Origin: Prostheceraeus crozeri
Lineage: Eukaryota > Platyhelminthes > Polycladida > Euryleptidae
DNA: 64,000 nucleotides
NCBI GenBank assembly: GCA_907163375.1
Contig: CAJQUW010007294.1
Span: forward strand, 1 to 64,000
Reading direction: 5' to 3'
The notes beneath the pieces are model-generated. The model worked only from the letters and a program-made list of their open reading frames with translations, searched no databases and was not told the DNA's origin. This document shows, one piece after another, positions 11,214-21,791 of this stretch. Each line of letters starts with the position of its first letter. The stretch's first letter is position 1. The position numbers and the translations under genes were made by a program.

Positions 11214-13358
11214 CTAACAAGTATGATGAAGTTGTACAAAACACTGGAAGTTTTCATGAACTCGCACATTACACCCAGAACACTTCTTACGCGTATTGCG
11301 TCCGCAGACTGAACATCGTCCCTGACTTTCAGCTGGGATGGGTGTGTGCTCAACTGCTAGAGCCCTCGGTATGACGAGTGAGGATCTCCTTCCTGTTCGA
11401 GCTTCTGTCCTAAGTTGTAACTTTGCAACTTTCTCTGCGACAATTTGTCCAAGAAAACCAAGCTGAGTGGTTTTTGGATGGTCAAGAGCAACATACGTGC
11501 GATAAGCGGCCACTTGTAAAATTCTAATGATGTTGATGAGTGGCATCCAATACCATTTTTTGCCACCAATGCATGGGCGAAGGTTTGCTAAATAGCCATC
11601 CAGGATGTCCACACCACCCATATGGACATTATAACTTTCAATTTGAGCTGGTTGATTGACATCCACCTTTTCCTTTTGTCCTTTGACCCTTCGCTTGATA
11701 GAGCGTATCGGGTGAGTGCCTAGAAGGATGAAAACGAATTAATTATTGGCGCACTATGAAATACATATATAGTCTACTGACAATCATACTTTGATAGACG
11801 CATGCTATCAAACTTGTGTAAAGTTAGTACAATACAAAATAATGAATGGTCGATAAAAAATAAAATGCCCGGTAATAAATAGGCCTATATCACATAAAAT
11901 ATAATAAATTTAAATTAATCTAAAAGAAATAACAGATTTCACAATAATTAAAATAATTTTTATCATTAATTATCACTCAATGATAATATCTATATCAATA
12001 CTAAATTCTAATGAATATGAAATTTTAGTAATGAACAAAAACATTATAACAATAATATAGAAATAGGCTATACATAAAAACAAGATAAAATAGTTTATAG
12101 ACTCACCTTCATGATTACTTGCAATTGTGACCACACTGTTGTCCTTGTATCGCGTAACACACAAGTCTTTGGTGGATACCGACATAAAATCTCCGCGACC
12201 TTTCTTCATGAAATCTTTGACGCTTGGCAAAGGGCAATTCTGAAGCCGATTAGCTCTCAATGTTCCAGTCGCTTTGATTTGTCTCTTCTTGAGGTCTTCA
12301 AGTAACGGAAGGGAACAAAAAAAATTGTCAAAAAATACGATGTGTCTTTCAGGAGTTTCCAACTCGTTCACACATAGATTGACCACTCTCGTTCCAAGGG
12401 GGTCAAGAGTCTCAGAAGATGAACACTTTCCCTGATATGGCTCAAAATGAAGCGGAGTGCCATCGTCAGCGGCCATAATCCAGTTCTGAAAACCAAATCG
12501 AATTGGTTTGTCTCTGTGAAACATCTTACATCCATGATTTCCATAGAAGGGGACAATCTGTTCATCAATGGACAAATGTTGTCGATTCACTCCAAACTGT
12601 TTCAGTTTAGAGTTCGCGAGAGTGATGAAAGGACGTAATTTACACCACTTGTCATTAGGATCAAGACTGTTATTGTCACACACATGAATCATTCTCTTCA
12701 AGAGTTCAAAGTGATTCCGACTCATCAATTGAGCAATGAGTGAACATGAAACATCTTCGTCTTTCGACCAAAAAAGTCTGTATTGAGGTCGCTCGTTATA
12801 ACTCGAAACTGTCAGGATGATCAGAAATCTCCACAAATCCTCTTGTGTGTTTCACTTGTGTCTTGTGTTTCACTTCTTTCGCGTATTTGTTTGTATAATT
12901 CACGAATAGTTCTTTTGCTCATTGTCGAAATAAAGCATAAACATTTCCAATGGACTGTGATGCTTCAGTAAAGGATATTGCTGTTTGAATTCTTCTGGAA
13001 ATTCAAGATCTGGAATTTCCAATGCGCCATCACCTTCATACCATTTTCTGTTAGGCCAACGCTTCCTGGATTTACGCGGCGGGGTACATTCTTCACGATT
13101 GATCTCTCCATCGCCATTGTCGTCACACACTATATTACGTCTGATTTTGGAGCTTTTTGATAATTCCAAGGTACCACTGACATCTACAGGCATTTTTCCT
13201 TCACTATAGTCTTCAATCTCTTCTTCTTCATCGGTAACACTTCCAGTAGGATCCGGTGGATTAATGATTATCGTGTCGCAATTATTGTCATCATTAACAC
13301 ATTCTTCGACGGCTTCATTTAATGTGAGAAATTTCTTTTTGCACTTAGCATGCGCCAT
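11214..13358 (-). pseudogene. piggyBac transposase, intron-containing, disrupted
   Basis: The N-terminal acidic part is the frame 13,358-12,900. The catalytic core follows from 12,836, with DDD residues in SIDEQIVPF, VFFDNFFCS and, after an intron, HMGGVDILD. The C-terminus is a Cys-rich zinc-binding tail (CSVCG...CSGC...HHTC). A spliceosomal intron is visible at 12,106-11,720: the donor reads GTGAGT, the acceptor TTCTAG, and joining the exons keeps the frame. Between 12,905 and 12,836 the N-terminal and core frames do not connect and a stop intervenes next to an 18-nt tandem duplication, so this copy looks inactive unless a second short intron exists there. The fold is an RNase-H-like cut-and-paste transposase. 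Confidence 0.85.
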
Positions 13359-13689
13359 GAGTTGCAGAGTATCAGCGAACTGAGCGACGAGAGAGCGGAA
13401 AAGAAAATTTCAAATTCAATGATCTCTATCTAAGATATATGATCTCTTATTTGGAAGTGCCTTAGACCATAGATAGGTGATTAAAAGAATAAATCCATTT
13501 GATCAATATTGCTACTGTTATGCGTTGCTTACCATAGATATCTCAATTTTATTTACTCCCCCTGGATGAAGAAATAGATTCAGTTTGCATTGGATATTCG
13601 GATTTCTATGATGCAATTAGATCAACAAGTGAATAAGTGAATAGAAGGATTTATCATGAAACAGCTTGAGAGTCCGAAATTGAACAAGC

Positions 13690-14181
13690 GTCCAGCCTAC
13701 TCATCAGCAACAAGGGCCATCCGTTCACGTGTGGGCAGGCATCACCCTGACGGGCAAGACCGAGCTGGTAGTGCTCAACACGAACGTGACTAGTGAGCGT
13801 TATGCTGAACTGCTGCAAACGCATCTTCTGCCATTTGCGACTCGAACATTCGGAGACGTGGCCAACTGGATCCTGCAAGATGATAACACACCTTCGCATC
13901 GTGCATACAATGTGACGCAGCTGAAGGAAAACTTAGGGATACAGACTCTTCGCTGGCCATCAAGGTCGCCGGACATGAACCCGATCGAGTACGTGTGGGA
14001 TTATCTGAAGCGCCAAGTTCAGCAGCGGGACCCGCCTCCGCAAACACTGCGTGAATTACAAGAGACAGTGGTTGCAGTTTGGCAACAAATTCCTCAAAAT
14101 TTTCTGAGACGGCTCGTCCTCAGAATGCCGCGACGAATCAGTGCCTTATTGACTGCTCGCGGAGGTTATACCCGCTATTAA
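13690..14181 (+). pseudogene. Tc1/mariner transposase fragment (C-terminal half)
   Basis: The frame contains ILQDDNTPSHRA (second catalytic Asp) and SPDMNPIEYVWDYLK (catalytic Glu), a DD34E-type pattern of Tc1-like elements. The N-terminal paired-type HTH and the first Asp are absent, and there is no ATG. It is a 5'-truncated insert inside the piggyBac element, opposite to that transposase. I could not locate its terminal repeats. Confidence 0.85.
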
Positions 14182-14676
14182 CTTGCACAAGTGTAGATGT
14201 TATGTTTAATAATTTCTTTTCTTAATCACTAAAAGTTTGTCCTATTCATTTACATTAGCTGTCAATCATGTCATTAGACCCCTGACCGCCGTCGGGCAGT
14301 AGCACAGATATCTATGTCGGTTAGAATGCGTCCTCCATTCTTTATCAATCGTGTATAGCGATCGATTTGACGGATTTGACAGGTGGTGCGTTTTCAATTG
14401 TGCTAAGTGTATATAATCAATCGCACTTGTATTAGCCTTCTGCGAACTTTCATTTTTTTGCGAAAAAAATCTACGGATGCGCCCATTGTTCCCATTGAGA
14501 ACATTCAGAAAAGCTACTGATTTGCCCATTGTTCCCATTGGGAACATGTTGATATCTATGACAGAATCACGGGTTTTATGAAAATTTAGCTTTTTTAATA
14601 CTTATTCAAGGAAGTAAGATGGATATATGTTGATGAATTCGAATTTTCAGAGAAAAATGTTCTGGGCACAAATGGG

Positions 14677-14992
14677 TTAATGTAGAATATAAAGGAACAA
14701 CTATTTGACTGTCGTTTCAATGGACTAGAAGACAAGTCTTTCCTCATCAACGCGACATCCGGCCGATTTCTCCTCCTTCTAGAAGCTGGCTACCACCGAA
14801 GTAGGGACGGAAGCGACTGTGCGTTAATTGTTACTGGCCGTCCAGTACTCATACGACCCGGTATGGAAATAATGGTATCCAACCCGACATCGAGTTATGT
14901 CGGGCGAAATTGGAAGGCGTATTCGTACTCGGCTACCGCCACGCAGCTTCACCGCTATCATTTCATTTTGACCATCATCCATCTCTTCCTAT
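14677..14992 (+). CDS. possible host exon, right copy (Ig-like or related beta-sandwich)
   Basis: From about 14,691 the frame is open to a stop at 14,990-14,992. It repeats the FDCRFNG segment of the left copy, then continues through SDCALIVTGRPVLIRPG and SNPTSSYVGRNWKAY. The repeated Cys-centred beta-strand pattern suggests an extracellular domain, and I cannot identify the family. No clear donor was found, so the 3' limit is the stop codon. It could be a remnant exon. Confidence 0.35.
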
Positions 14993-16176
14993 AGTACAAA
15001 TGTTCCAGGTCTGTGGAGACGTGATTCACGCTTTACGCCTTACCGGATCTCAAAACTGGCAAAGGAGAGTGCCTTAGCTGCTCGCAGAGTGTGGTACGAG
15101 CATCAAGCTGTTCAGTGCAAAAAGTGGAGTGATTCAATCGCGAGTTCAAGGCCGATTCTAAAGTAATTTACCACCAATGCTACCAATGTACAGGTAGACC
15201 TGGGTGCAGGACGATGCAGTTTATGAGTGGATTCACTCAAAACAGGGGACGTTGGTCGGCGGAGACCTGGCAGATATCGTTTCACTAATTGTTGATGAAG
15301 TGCATGAGCTGAACCGGCCGCGTAAACCGCCATCTATAGAGCTGATTGATATCAATGTGGGCGAAGTAGTGCGCATCTCAAAAGGGAAATGCATCTTGAA
15401 ATACCGAAGTGAAAGGAGGAGATTTGCACTATGGCGGCATGAAGACGCGTGACGATGATGACACATTCATTGTGGAGCAAGTGGTTCAGCAAAGAACGGT
15501 GAAGAGTGGGTGCTGTCGATATGTCTGTGCTATCGGGCGTCGATCAACAGGTAGACATGCTGGCGTGTTCTTCATCAAATTATCCAACACTTCTAAGCAA
15601 AGCACCTGTCTGATACCTCGACTTAAATCACGGTTCGTGGTACTTCTAGGATTTCCGCAGCCCGGGCAGCCCGCCGGATTTGCTTCCTGAATTATCGATT
15701 TTCGGGCTTAACCCTGACTGTAGGAATTTGCCCGGATTACTAAAGGATGATTGCTTTATCTAAAATGCGGTGGAATTCTAGTGGAAAATCCCAGACAGAA
15801 CAAATTTTCATTCGCCCACTGACAGGGGAAAGTCATCAAATATGCTGATGTGCATTGGATGAGCTGTCAGATCTGTGGCCGTCGGTCGTATTGCCCTGAT
15901 GACATATGATATATCCGCGGACAAATGATATTGCCCACTGGTAGATTTCACGACGCTGGTTCCCAGAAAAACACATGTTTCACAACGGGCTCAATGAGTG
16001 CAAATTGTAATGATGTAACATAAAGCTGCAATTAAATCTTAATCAAACAACTGATCAAACTTGAAAGTAGCGGAAAATGTGGGACCAACCTCAACCACGA
16101 TCTCCTTTCCTTCGATACTGCATTCAATATGATGTCACAGACTTAAAATACACAGTCGCTGAATGTGACACACTTC
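14993..16176. other. no firm gene; one 82-codon open frame
   Basis: The frame 15,204-15,452 (+) starts MQDDAVYEWIHS and is mildly hydrophilic and protein-like, with a possible acceptor (TGTACAG) just upstream. I recognise no family and cannot exclude chance. The rest shows nothing I can assign. Confidence 0.3.
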
Positions 16177-17013
16177 CCATCCCATCGAGACAGATACCTG
16201 GAATGCAGGACCTCCAAGTGTCCGGTGGCGCACAAATGGTGTGTTGAGTGAAGCAGTGGAAGCAGAGTCTGTTACGCCCTGGCAAGTATCATGCGGACTG
16301 AATGAAAGTTAGCTCCGTTGGTGGAGAATGCGGCGTTCGAAGGGACATGCAACAAGATTTCCTTCAGTATCCAACCTTTCAGTCACTCACTTCGAGACAT
16401 TTAATTCACTGCGGTTTGGCGGTATCAGCATCCCTGGCAATCCATTCAACCCCAACTTAGGAGCGTCCAAGCATCATATACACATCTACCAGTGCAACGC
16501 GTTATTGCGCTACAACATTAATATATTTAACGGAAAATGTGCTAACATGAAGTTCGCGATTTCTTCGTTCAGCGCTGACACTGAATAGGACTGTGGTACG
16601 TCGCATTAACCCATGAGCGCATTATGTTGGTCACAGCACTCACACTTGTCGACGTCGTCAAACGCATGGTAGTTAAAATGCTCAGTATTTGAAGTCCTTA
16701 ATTTCAGCTGTCTTTTAAATGCCATATTTTATGAATCATTTTTCTTTAAATTGAAATGGCACTAAATTCAAGATTTATTGAAATTCACATTTGCACTGAT
16801 GTAGACAAATGAAGACAAAGGGGAAGACTGTCGCACTAGCGAGAAACAAGTGATTTCGGGAATGTTATGTGGAATATGATTCCATCCCATCGAGACAGAT
16901 ACCTGGAATGCAGGACCTCCAAGTGTCCGGTGGCGCACAAATGGCGTGTTGAGTGAAGCAGTGGAAGAAGAGTCTGTTACGCCCTGGCAAGTATCATGCG
17001 GACTGAATGAACG
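16177..17013. repeat. 132-bp direct repeats 705 nt apart
   Basis: 16,177-16,308 and 16,882-17,013 are nearly identical, with the first mismatches near their 3' ends. The shared frame carries PPSVRWRTNGVLSEAVE and TPWQVSCGLNE. Only the second copy continues as an open frame. Confidence 0.85.
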
Positions 17014-17188
17014 TCGAGAGGCAGGACGGGACCAGCCTAGAGGTGAAGTCTTACCTGAATGGGAAGTTACTGCAGCTCATGAAATCAGTGAGAAATCGGA
17101 TCATTCCACTGAAGGGGAAAACCAGACGAACAGAAGCGTTATTGATAACGACGTTAGAGTGATGACTGGGACAGTCCGGTCAGGGTAG
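16900..17188 (+). CDS. possible host exon, Ig-like
   Basis: The frame includes VRWRTNG then VTPWQVSCGLNE, a Trp...Cys spacing and context like the second half of an Ig domain. It runs open to 17,188 through a hydrophilic tail. The first copy of this sequence (16,177-16,308) loses the frame soon after. No convincing acceptor or donor was found, so the limits are approximate. Downstream it abuts the broken 3' end of LINE-A. Confidence 0.35.
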
Positions 17189-18858
17189 CGATACAGCAAT
17201 CGAGCTGCCTGAAGACAAGGGATTTGACCACCATGATGACGATTAGACAAGAGACGGAACTTTTGGTGGATCTAATCTGGCGAAGAAAACGAATTCGTAC
17301 AGGTTCAATGGGAAGGTCTCGTCGTTTAGTGAGTAGAGGACCACCACATAAAATTTGTTTTATCTGTGCTGAGCTGCAGGCGGTTGGTGGAGAGCCACTT
17401 GTCGATCTTGTCGCTGAGAAGACGGGTCGCTGATGGAGTACAGCAACCGTTAACCTGGATGTCATCAGCATCCGCATCTTTTTGTGCGTAAGGTTGAAGA
17501 CTGTTGTAATACAGATGCTGTCGAACTTGCATAATAACAACAGGCTTCCAGAGAACTGTTAGATTCGCAATGGGTCGATATGAGCTGATGTCGTTGGGAT
17601 TGCTTTTGCCTTCAAAGTTGGAATGATGGAGATGTTCTTCAACGACAGGGAACGCACCAGAGAAAAGGAGTTCTTCAGCAGGAATGGCATCAAGAGATCG
17701 GCACAGGCATTCAGAGGTCTAGCATTTAATGGGTCACAGTGTTGGTACTTGTCAGGAAGCTTCAAAATTGTATGATGGATGTCATCATCCGTGATGGCAC
17801 GGATGTTGAAGAGGTTGCAACCAGGCGATGAGGAGTAAGCTGCTGATGCTGAGGTGACTTGTTAGACAGCGCTAACCTTGTGCTGAAAAAATTGGAGGAA
17901 TTCAGGTGCTGCAGAGGGTTGACGAGTCCTGTCCATAAGTTGGTCAATGGTTCGCCAGAGTTTCTGCCACTCGGAGCTGGCTTCATTCTGCCAGTGCAAA
18001 ACTCTTCTCTACCGCAATAGCGAACGGGTACTTTCTTCCATAAGCTGTGAGTAGCTGCAGCAGAGTCCGGAGAGGAGGTACTGCTCAAGGCCGCTCAAGA
18101 CTGCCAGCCGCACCCTTTGAATGTCGACAAGAGGAACGGCGATGGATGAGATCGTCGAAGATCGCAGTTATAGTTGTATCGTGCAATGCTGCGAGTAACA
18201 TCAAGCATCAAGCGTCATCAAGCGTGAACATCAAGCAGTCTGAGAGTGACGACGAAGCTAGACGTCTTCGAAAATTGTCAAAGTCAAGGCAATTCTTTGG
18301 TCGATATGTCGAGGTCGCACAGGTAAGTAGAAGACAGGACAAGCATGAGACACAGTGAAGGAGGCAGTGATCCGAGAGTCCTGGATCAGAAGAATGTCAC
18401 TGCAGGTCAAAGGCGGTCAGTGGGAGTGAAATCCATATCGATAGTGCCCGAGGTCGTGAGTAGGTTCATTCACGCGGCACGTGAGGCCAAATTCTGACAT
18501 GATGTCGAGTTGACGACGGGTACATGGGTTGGTTGGGTTCTCAACTCCGGCGACAACGACAGGTTCAGAATAAGTCATGACTAGGGCGGAGAATAAAGTT
18601 AATAATGCAATGAGGTCAAAGTTCTTAATTTTTAGGTCAATAAAAAGCCGCCCTAGTCATGACACACTCCAGTAGACTCACAAGTTCGTCATAGAAGGGA
18701 GTTGAGACTTTCCCTTTGCGATAAATAAGTTTGACAACACAGTATGCAGATCCTGAAACAACTCGTGCACATAGGTGCTCAAAAATCATGGGATTGCTTA
18801 CTCGGAGATGTAAGAGTTTAACTTGTGAAATTGACGTCACCGTAATGCCACCGTGATT
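17150..18858 (-). pseudogene. LINE-A, 3' portion (endonuclease to RT), interrupted
   Basis: Reading leftwards on the minus strand are endonuclease motifs (NHGGITVTS near 18,845; FEHLCARV and LIYRKGKVS near 18,770-18,710; a degraded PVVVAG motif near 18,550), an RT entry segment (17,765-17,559), a degenerate ADDIQV catalytic box and STNRLQLSTDKT (about 17,470-17,350), and a QLDCCIATLTGL thumb segment near 17,180. It is close to the family at 3280-5770. The 5' part of the same copy lies at 43,175-43,565 beyond the nested insertions. Frameshifts make it inactive. Confidence 0.75.
18574..18663. mobile_element. 74-bp MITE with 8-bp target duplication (hAT-like)
   Basis: The sequence GTCATGAC occurs at 18,574-18,581 and again at 18,656-18,663. 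Between them the insert starts TAGGGCGG and ends CCGCCCTA, a perfect 8-bp terminal inverted repeat. Removing the insert plus one GTCATGAC restores the endonuclease frame of LINE-A across the junction. An 8-bp target duplication is the hAT hallmark. Confidence 0.75.
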
Positions 18859-18880
18859 GGCAAGAAGTTGCTGATCAGTA
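18859..18880. repeat. LINE-B target-site duplication, left copy
   Basis: This 22-nt sequence (GGCAAGAAG...CTGATCAGTA) matches 43,153-43,174 with one mismatch. The two flank LINE-B and belong to the endonuclease frame of LINE-A. Confidence 0.8.
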
Positions 18881-19333
18881 TAGAATAGAATATATTATAT
18901 TGAAGAAGAATAAACTTCAACAAAAGGCAACATTGGTTATTGATGACACTTACATGATGCCCAAAATGCATACAATCATTGACCATAGACTTTACAAAAT
19001 CGGGAAAGATCGAAATTTTGGAGTCTGGATTTAAATAGAAACATTGATGGACTTGTTACAATATTTCCTGGTAGAGAGTTCCAAATTCGGACAACACGGT
19101 TGCTGAAAAAGTAGGCTCGACAATCCAAATTTATACAACCAATGGGCTTTAATTGTTAGATGTGGCCACGACTCACATATTCACAAAATTCAAAAAAATC
19201 TTCAAAAGGGATGTCAACAAGGCGATATACTATTTTATAAGTTAAAAACAAATCTAACATAATTCTGCGATATTCTAATGATTGCATATTAAGTAATGCG
19301 AGGCGCGTAGAATAACAATCATACACTGTTGTG
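18881..19333 (-). pseudogene. LINE-B, 3' portion
   Basis: Reading leftwards are YSTRLALLNMQSLEYRR, a DLFLTYKIV segment and NRVVRIWNSLPGNIV, then a short T/A-rich 3' tail at the target duplication. These are the C-terminal tail motifs of a Jockey/CR1-like RT. The N-terminal and catalytic parts of the same copy are at 41,786-43,152. The frame joins directly across the palindrome at 19,333/41,786. Confidence 0.8.
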
Positions 19334-19471
19334 AGTAGTAACCCCGTGGCAAATTCAAGTGCAAAATACGAAACGATGAGTCATCAGGCTGACGCCCCCC
19401 CTGGAAGGAAGGGAGATGGCCAAGGATGTGTTGGGAGGAATGGGTCCGTGAGGAGGAGCGATGTTAATTAA

Positions 19472-19895
19472 CCCCCCCCCCCCCCCCCAACGACTCAACT
19501 GACCAAATTGGTCGAAAAGACCAAAGTTGTTCAGAATCATGTGAAACAAACTTCTATCAAGGTTTCAGGTTGAAATTCGCCCAAAAAATTTTTCCGAAAA
19601 TGTTTCACTACGGTGGTCTCGACACTTAGGATTTTTTCGTGAAAAAAAATTTCAAAATGTTGGAATGGAGCTCCGAGACCTATCCCATCGTGTTTGTCGT
19701 CAAAAGTTGGGTCAGTGAAGTTTCGGTGAAAAATCGCCCCCCCCCACCGACTCAAGCGACCAAGTTGGTCGATTGGTCGAAAAGACCAAAGTTGTTCAGA
19801 ATCATGTAAAACAAACTTCCATCAAGGTTTCAGGTTGAATTTCGCCAAAAAAATTTTTTTCGAAAATTTTTCACTACGGTGGTCTCGACACATTT
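19472..19895. repeat. subterminal repeat units with poly-C
   Basis: Two related ~250-nt units start with C runs (19,472-19,488 and about 19,737-19,746). Each continues with CGACTCAA, a GACCAA..TTGGTC inverted motif, a TCAAGGTTTCAGGTTGAA stretch and CTACGGTGGTCTCGACAC. The mirror copies are at about 41,225-41,640, with G runs there. Confidence 0.75.
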
Positions 19896-19897
19896 TT

Positions 19898-20152
19898 TCA
19901 AGTCCAAATGTGAAATGTCGCTTTTTTAACCAACTTTGACGATGAATAGCGGAGGATTGGAAGTGAATGAAGAGCTCGGGTTTCTTTTAGGGGCAAGACC
20001 GCGCTTTGTTCTCTAGGATCCACTCTTTTCAGATGCGTGGCAGGCTCTGTTTCCAAATGAGAGCCTGTTAAAAATTGAGTTTTTGCGCATTTTCCAAGAT
20101 TTTGGAACTTTTTGATTAAACGACCGAGTGTTTTAACTCGGCTTCTGGTCAT
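19898..20152 (-). CDS. hypothetical 84-aa basic protein (left copy)
   Basis: The frame starts MTRSRVKTLGRLIKKFQNLG and is strongly basic in its first 25 residues, which could form an amphipathic helix. It lies upstream of, and divergent to, the CRE/TATA promoter at 20,278. The mirror copy at 40,968-41,222 is identical in translation, which slightly favours a real gene. No family is recognised. Confidence 0.35.
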   Translation of the reverse strand: MTRSRVKTLGRLIKKFQNLGKCAKTQFLTGSHLETEPATHLKRVDPREQSAVLPLKETRALHSLPILRYSSSKLVKKATFHIWT

Positions 20153-20277
20153 CGTAGAGGATCGAGGGATGTCTTAAATGAAAGGGGAGAGCGAGAAACC
20201 GTGACACTCAAAATTTGGAGTCAATCGGAGCACTAGAAACGGAGATAGACGGGTTTAAAATTTTTGGATGATGGGTA

Positions 20278-20366
20278 TTACGTCATCAGCTGATCGCCGC
20301 AAACTATATAAGCAGGGAACCGACAGAGACTTTTCATTTAGAGGAGAGCGATTGTCAAAGGTAGGT
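20278..20366 (+). promoter_or_regulatory. CRE-like plus TATA promoter and candidate splice donor
   Basis: TTACGTCA (20,278-20,285) is followed by CAGCTGATC and then TATATAAG (20,305-20,312), correctly spaced for RNA polymerase II. About 50 nt downstream TCAAAG|GTAGGT looks like a splice donor, suggesting a short non-coding first exon. The mirror copy is at about 40,803-40,841. Confidence 0.6.
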
Positions 20367-21525
20367 CGTCTCTCTGAGCTCCGATGATAGCTTCGGACAT
20401 TCCAAATTCCGGGTTTCTGTAAGAAACCGACTTAGAAAATTTCATTGCTAAAGTCAGCTAAGGCGTCAGACTTAGAGGTTCGCCAGGAGATGGCCTTCGT
20501 CTCCAGGCCATAAAAGACTCCAAAACTTTAAAGGCTTGTAACTTTGCTTCTACAAGTCCGTTTGACTTGATTCAAAAAGGTTCGGTCGCTATTGACCTGC
20601 TCTAAGTGATATACTACTTATAAAATTTCATAAGTAGTGCTAAAAAGTTGAAAAAATTAAATTCACTAGTTTTGGAGGTTTCTGGGGTTTTCGACCCCGC
20701 TGAAGTCAATGAAAGCATTTTTAATGATGTCTGAGCCAGTCTTCTCATGTTACAAGTAGCTTTTCACTGAAAGCGAGCAAGACACTGAGAGTTTTGCTGT
20801 AATATTCCACTGACAGGGTGTTCCTTCGCGACGGCGGACGATGCCGTAGTGATAAGTGTGGCAAGGGAGTGTGTCATAGTTTAGACCGAAACCGCTGGGG
20901 CAACTCATGTCTCATGTTGGGCATTTGACACAGTTCTCAACGTAGCACTTTGAACGCCAATCGGTTGAGTCTTAGCTATCTTGTCATGGGTGGCATCTAA
21001 ACATCTCCATTGCAAAACGCTGGTGAATCAAGCTCTCTACGGCTTGCTATCAAGCTGATCAAAGCAACGACTTGCTTCCTCTTACCAACTCCACCGGTTT
21101 TCATGTCTGGCTATCAAGTGATGGACGGTGCAAGTCACGGAGATTTTCGGTGTCATACTTCCTGTGGATGGGCGTTCTTTCGAGACAGCGGTGAAGTCCG
21201 TAGCGATGAGTACTGCACGGGACGTGGGCAATGGTAATCCTTGTGAAACCTCTCTGCGTCATGTTTCCAAGTGGTTGCCTTTCGTCTCAACGTTGTACTC
21301 TGACCGCCAGGGCGACATTTAGCTATCTGCCACAGGTTACCTCATAAAATCTCCATTGCACTTGTCTCCCGACAGTTGGCCAACCATGGGAGAATGAGCC
21401 ATCAGTTCTTTTAAGAACTGTCTCTATCACGGAGACGAAATGATGAATGGAATGAAGGGAGGACATTCATGCGCCACACGCAACACATCACACACTTCTC
21501 TCTTCGCTAATGAACAAGCTCTTGT
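20367..21525. other. palindrome arm, no clear protein gene
   Basis: Two diverged ~350-nt segments (about 20,880-21,010 and 21,170-21,365) share AGCTATCTG-like and CTCCATTGCA words, so this looks like an old internal duplication. The ORFs 21,010-21,237 and 21,128-21,322 overlap in different frames and are probably chance, although mirrored in the right arm. Confidence 0.4.
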
Positions 21526-21791
21526 CAGTGTCGTCAGAAACTTTATCATGTTGTACAAAGGTTTTACTGCAGCACAGGTTGATGTATAGTTAGAAAGTTT
21601 GATCATCAACGTTGTATTCGTAAGTCTAGTCAGAAACTGTATCATGGTTTGTAAAAGCAAAGTTAGTGTAGTCAGAAACTTTATCATGTTGTACAAAAGT
21701 TTTACTGCAACACAGGTTGATGTATAGTTAGAAAGTTTGATCATTGAAGTTGTATTCGTAAGTCTAGTCAGAAAGTGTATCATGGTTTGTA
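21526..21791. repeat. tandem ~127-nt units
   Basis: Two copies share GTCAGAAACTTTATCATG, GTTTTACTGCA, CACAGGTTGATGTATAG and AGAAAGTTTGATCAT. Related single units recur at 27,730-28,170. The right arm (about 39,190-39,590) has an extra unit. Confidence 0.75.

Larger units (their letters stand above)
10731..14676 (-). mobile_element. piggyBac-type DNA transposon
   Basis: The ends are inverted and begin CCCATTT (left CCCATTTCTG at 10,731; right reads CCCATTTGTGCC on the minus strand from 14,676). A TTAA lies just outside the right end. Inside each end are palindromic GTTCCCATTGGGAAC-like words, each next to a GGGC-type tail (10,745; 11,098; 14,488; 14,530), placed in inverted orientation and likely to be transposase-binding sites. 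The transposase is on the minus strand, and a Tc1/mariner fragment lies inside near the right end. Confidence 0.85.
10595..14812. repeat. 136-bp direct duplication flanking the piggyBac element
   Basis: 10,595-10,730 and 14,677-14,812 are the same length and about 96% identical. Both begin TTAATGT and end GGGACGGAA. The right copy starts with the TTAA that touches the transposon. The left copy ends in GGAA, so a canonical TTAA is missing on that side. Confidence 0.85.

Noticed and set aside
16177-17013. Solo LTRs of a small LTR retrotransposon
   Set aside because: The 132-bp copies lack TG...CA ends, primer-binding site and target duplication, and they encode an Ig-like frame.
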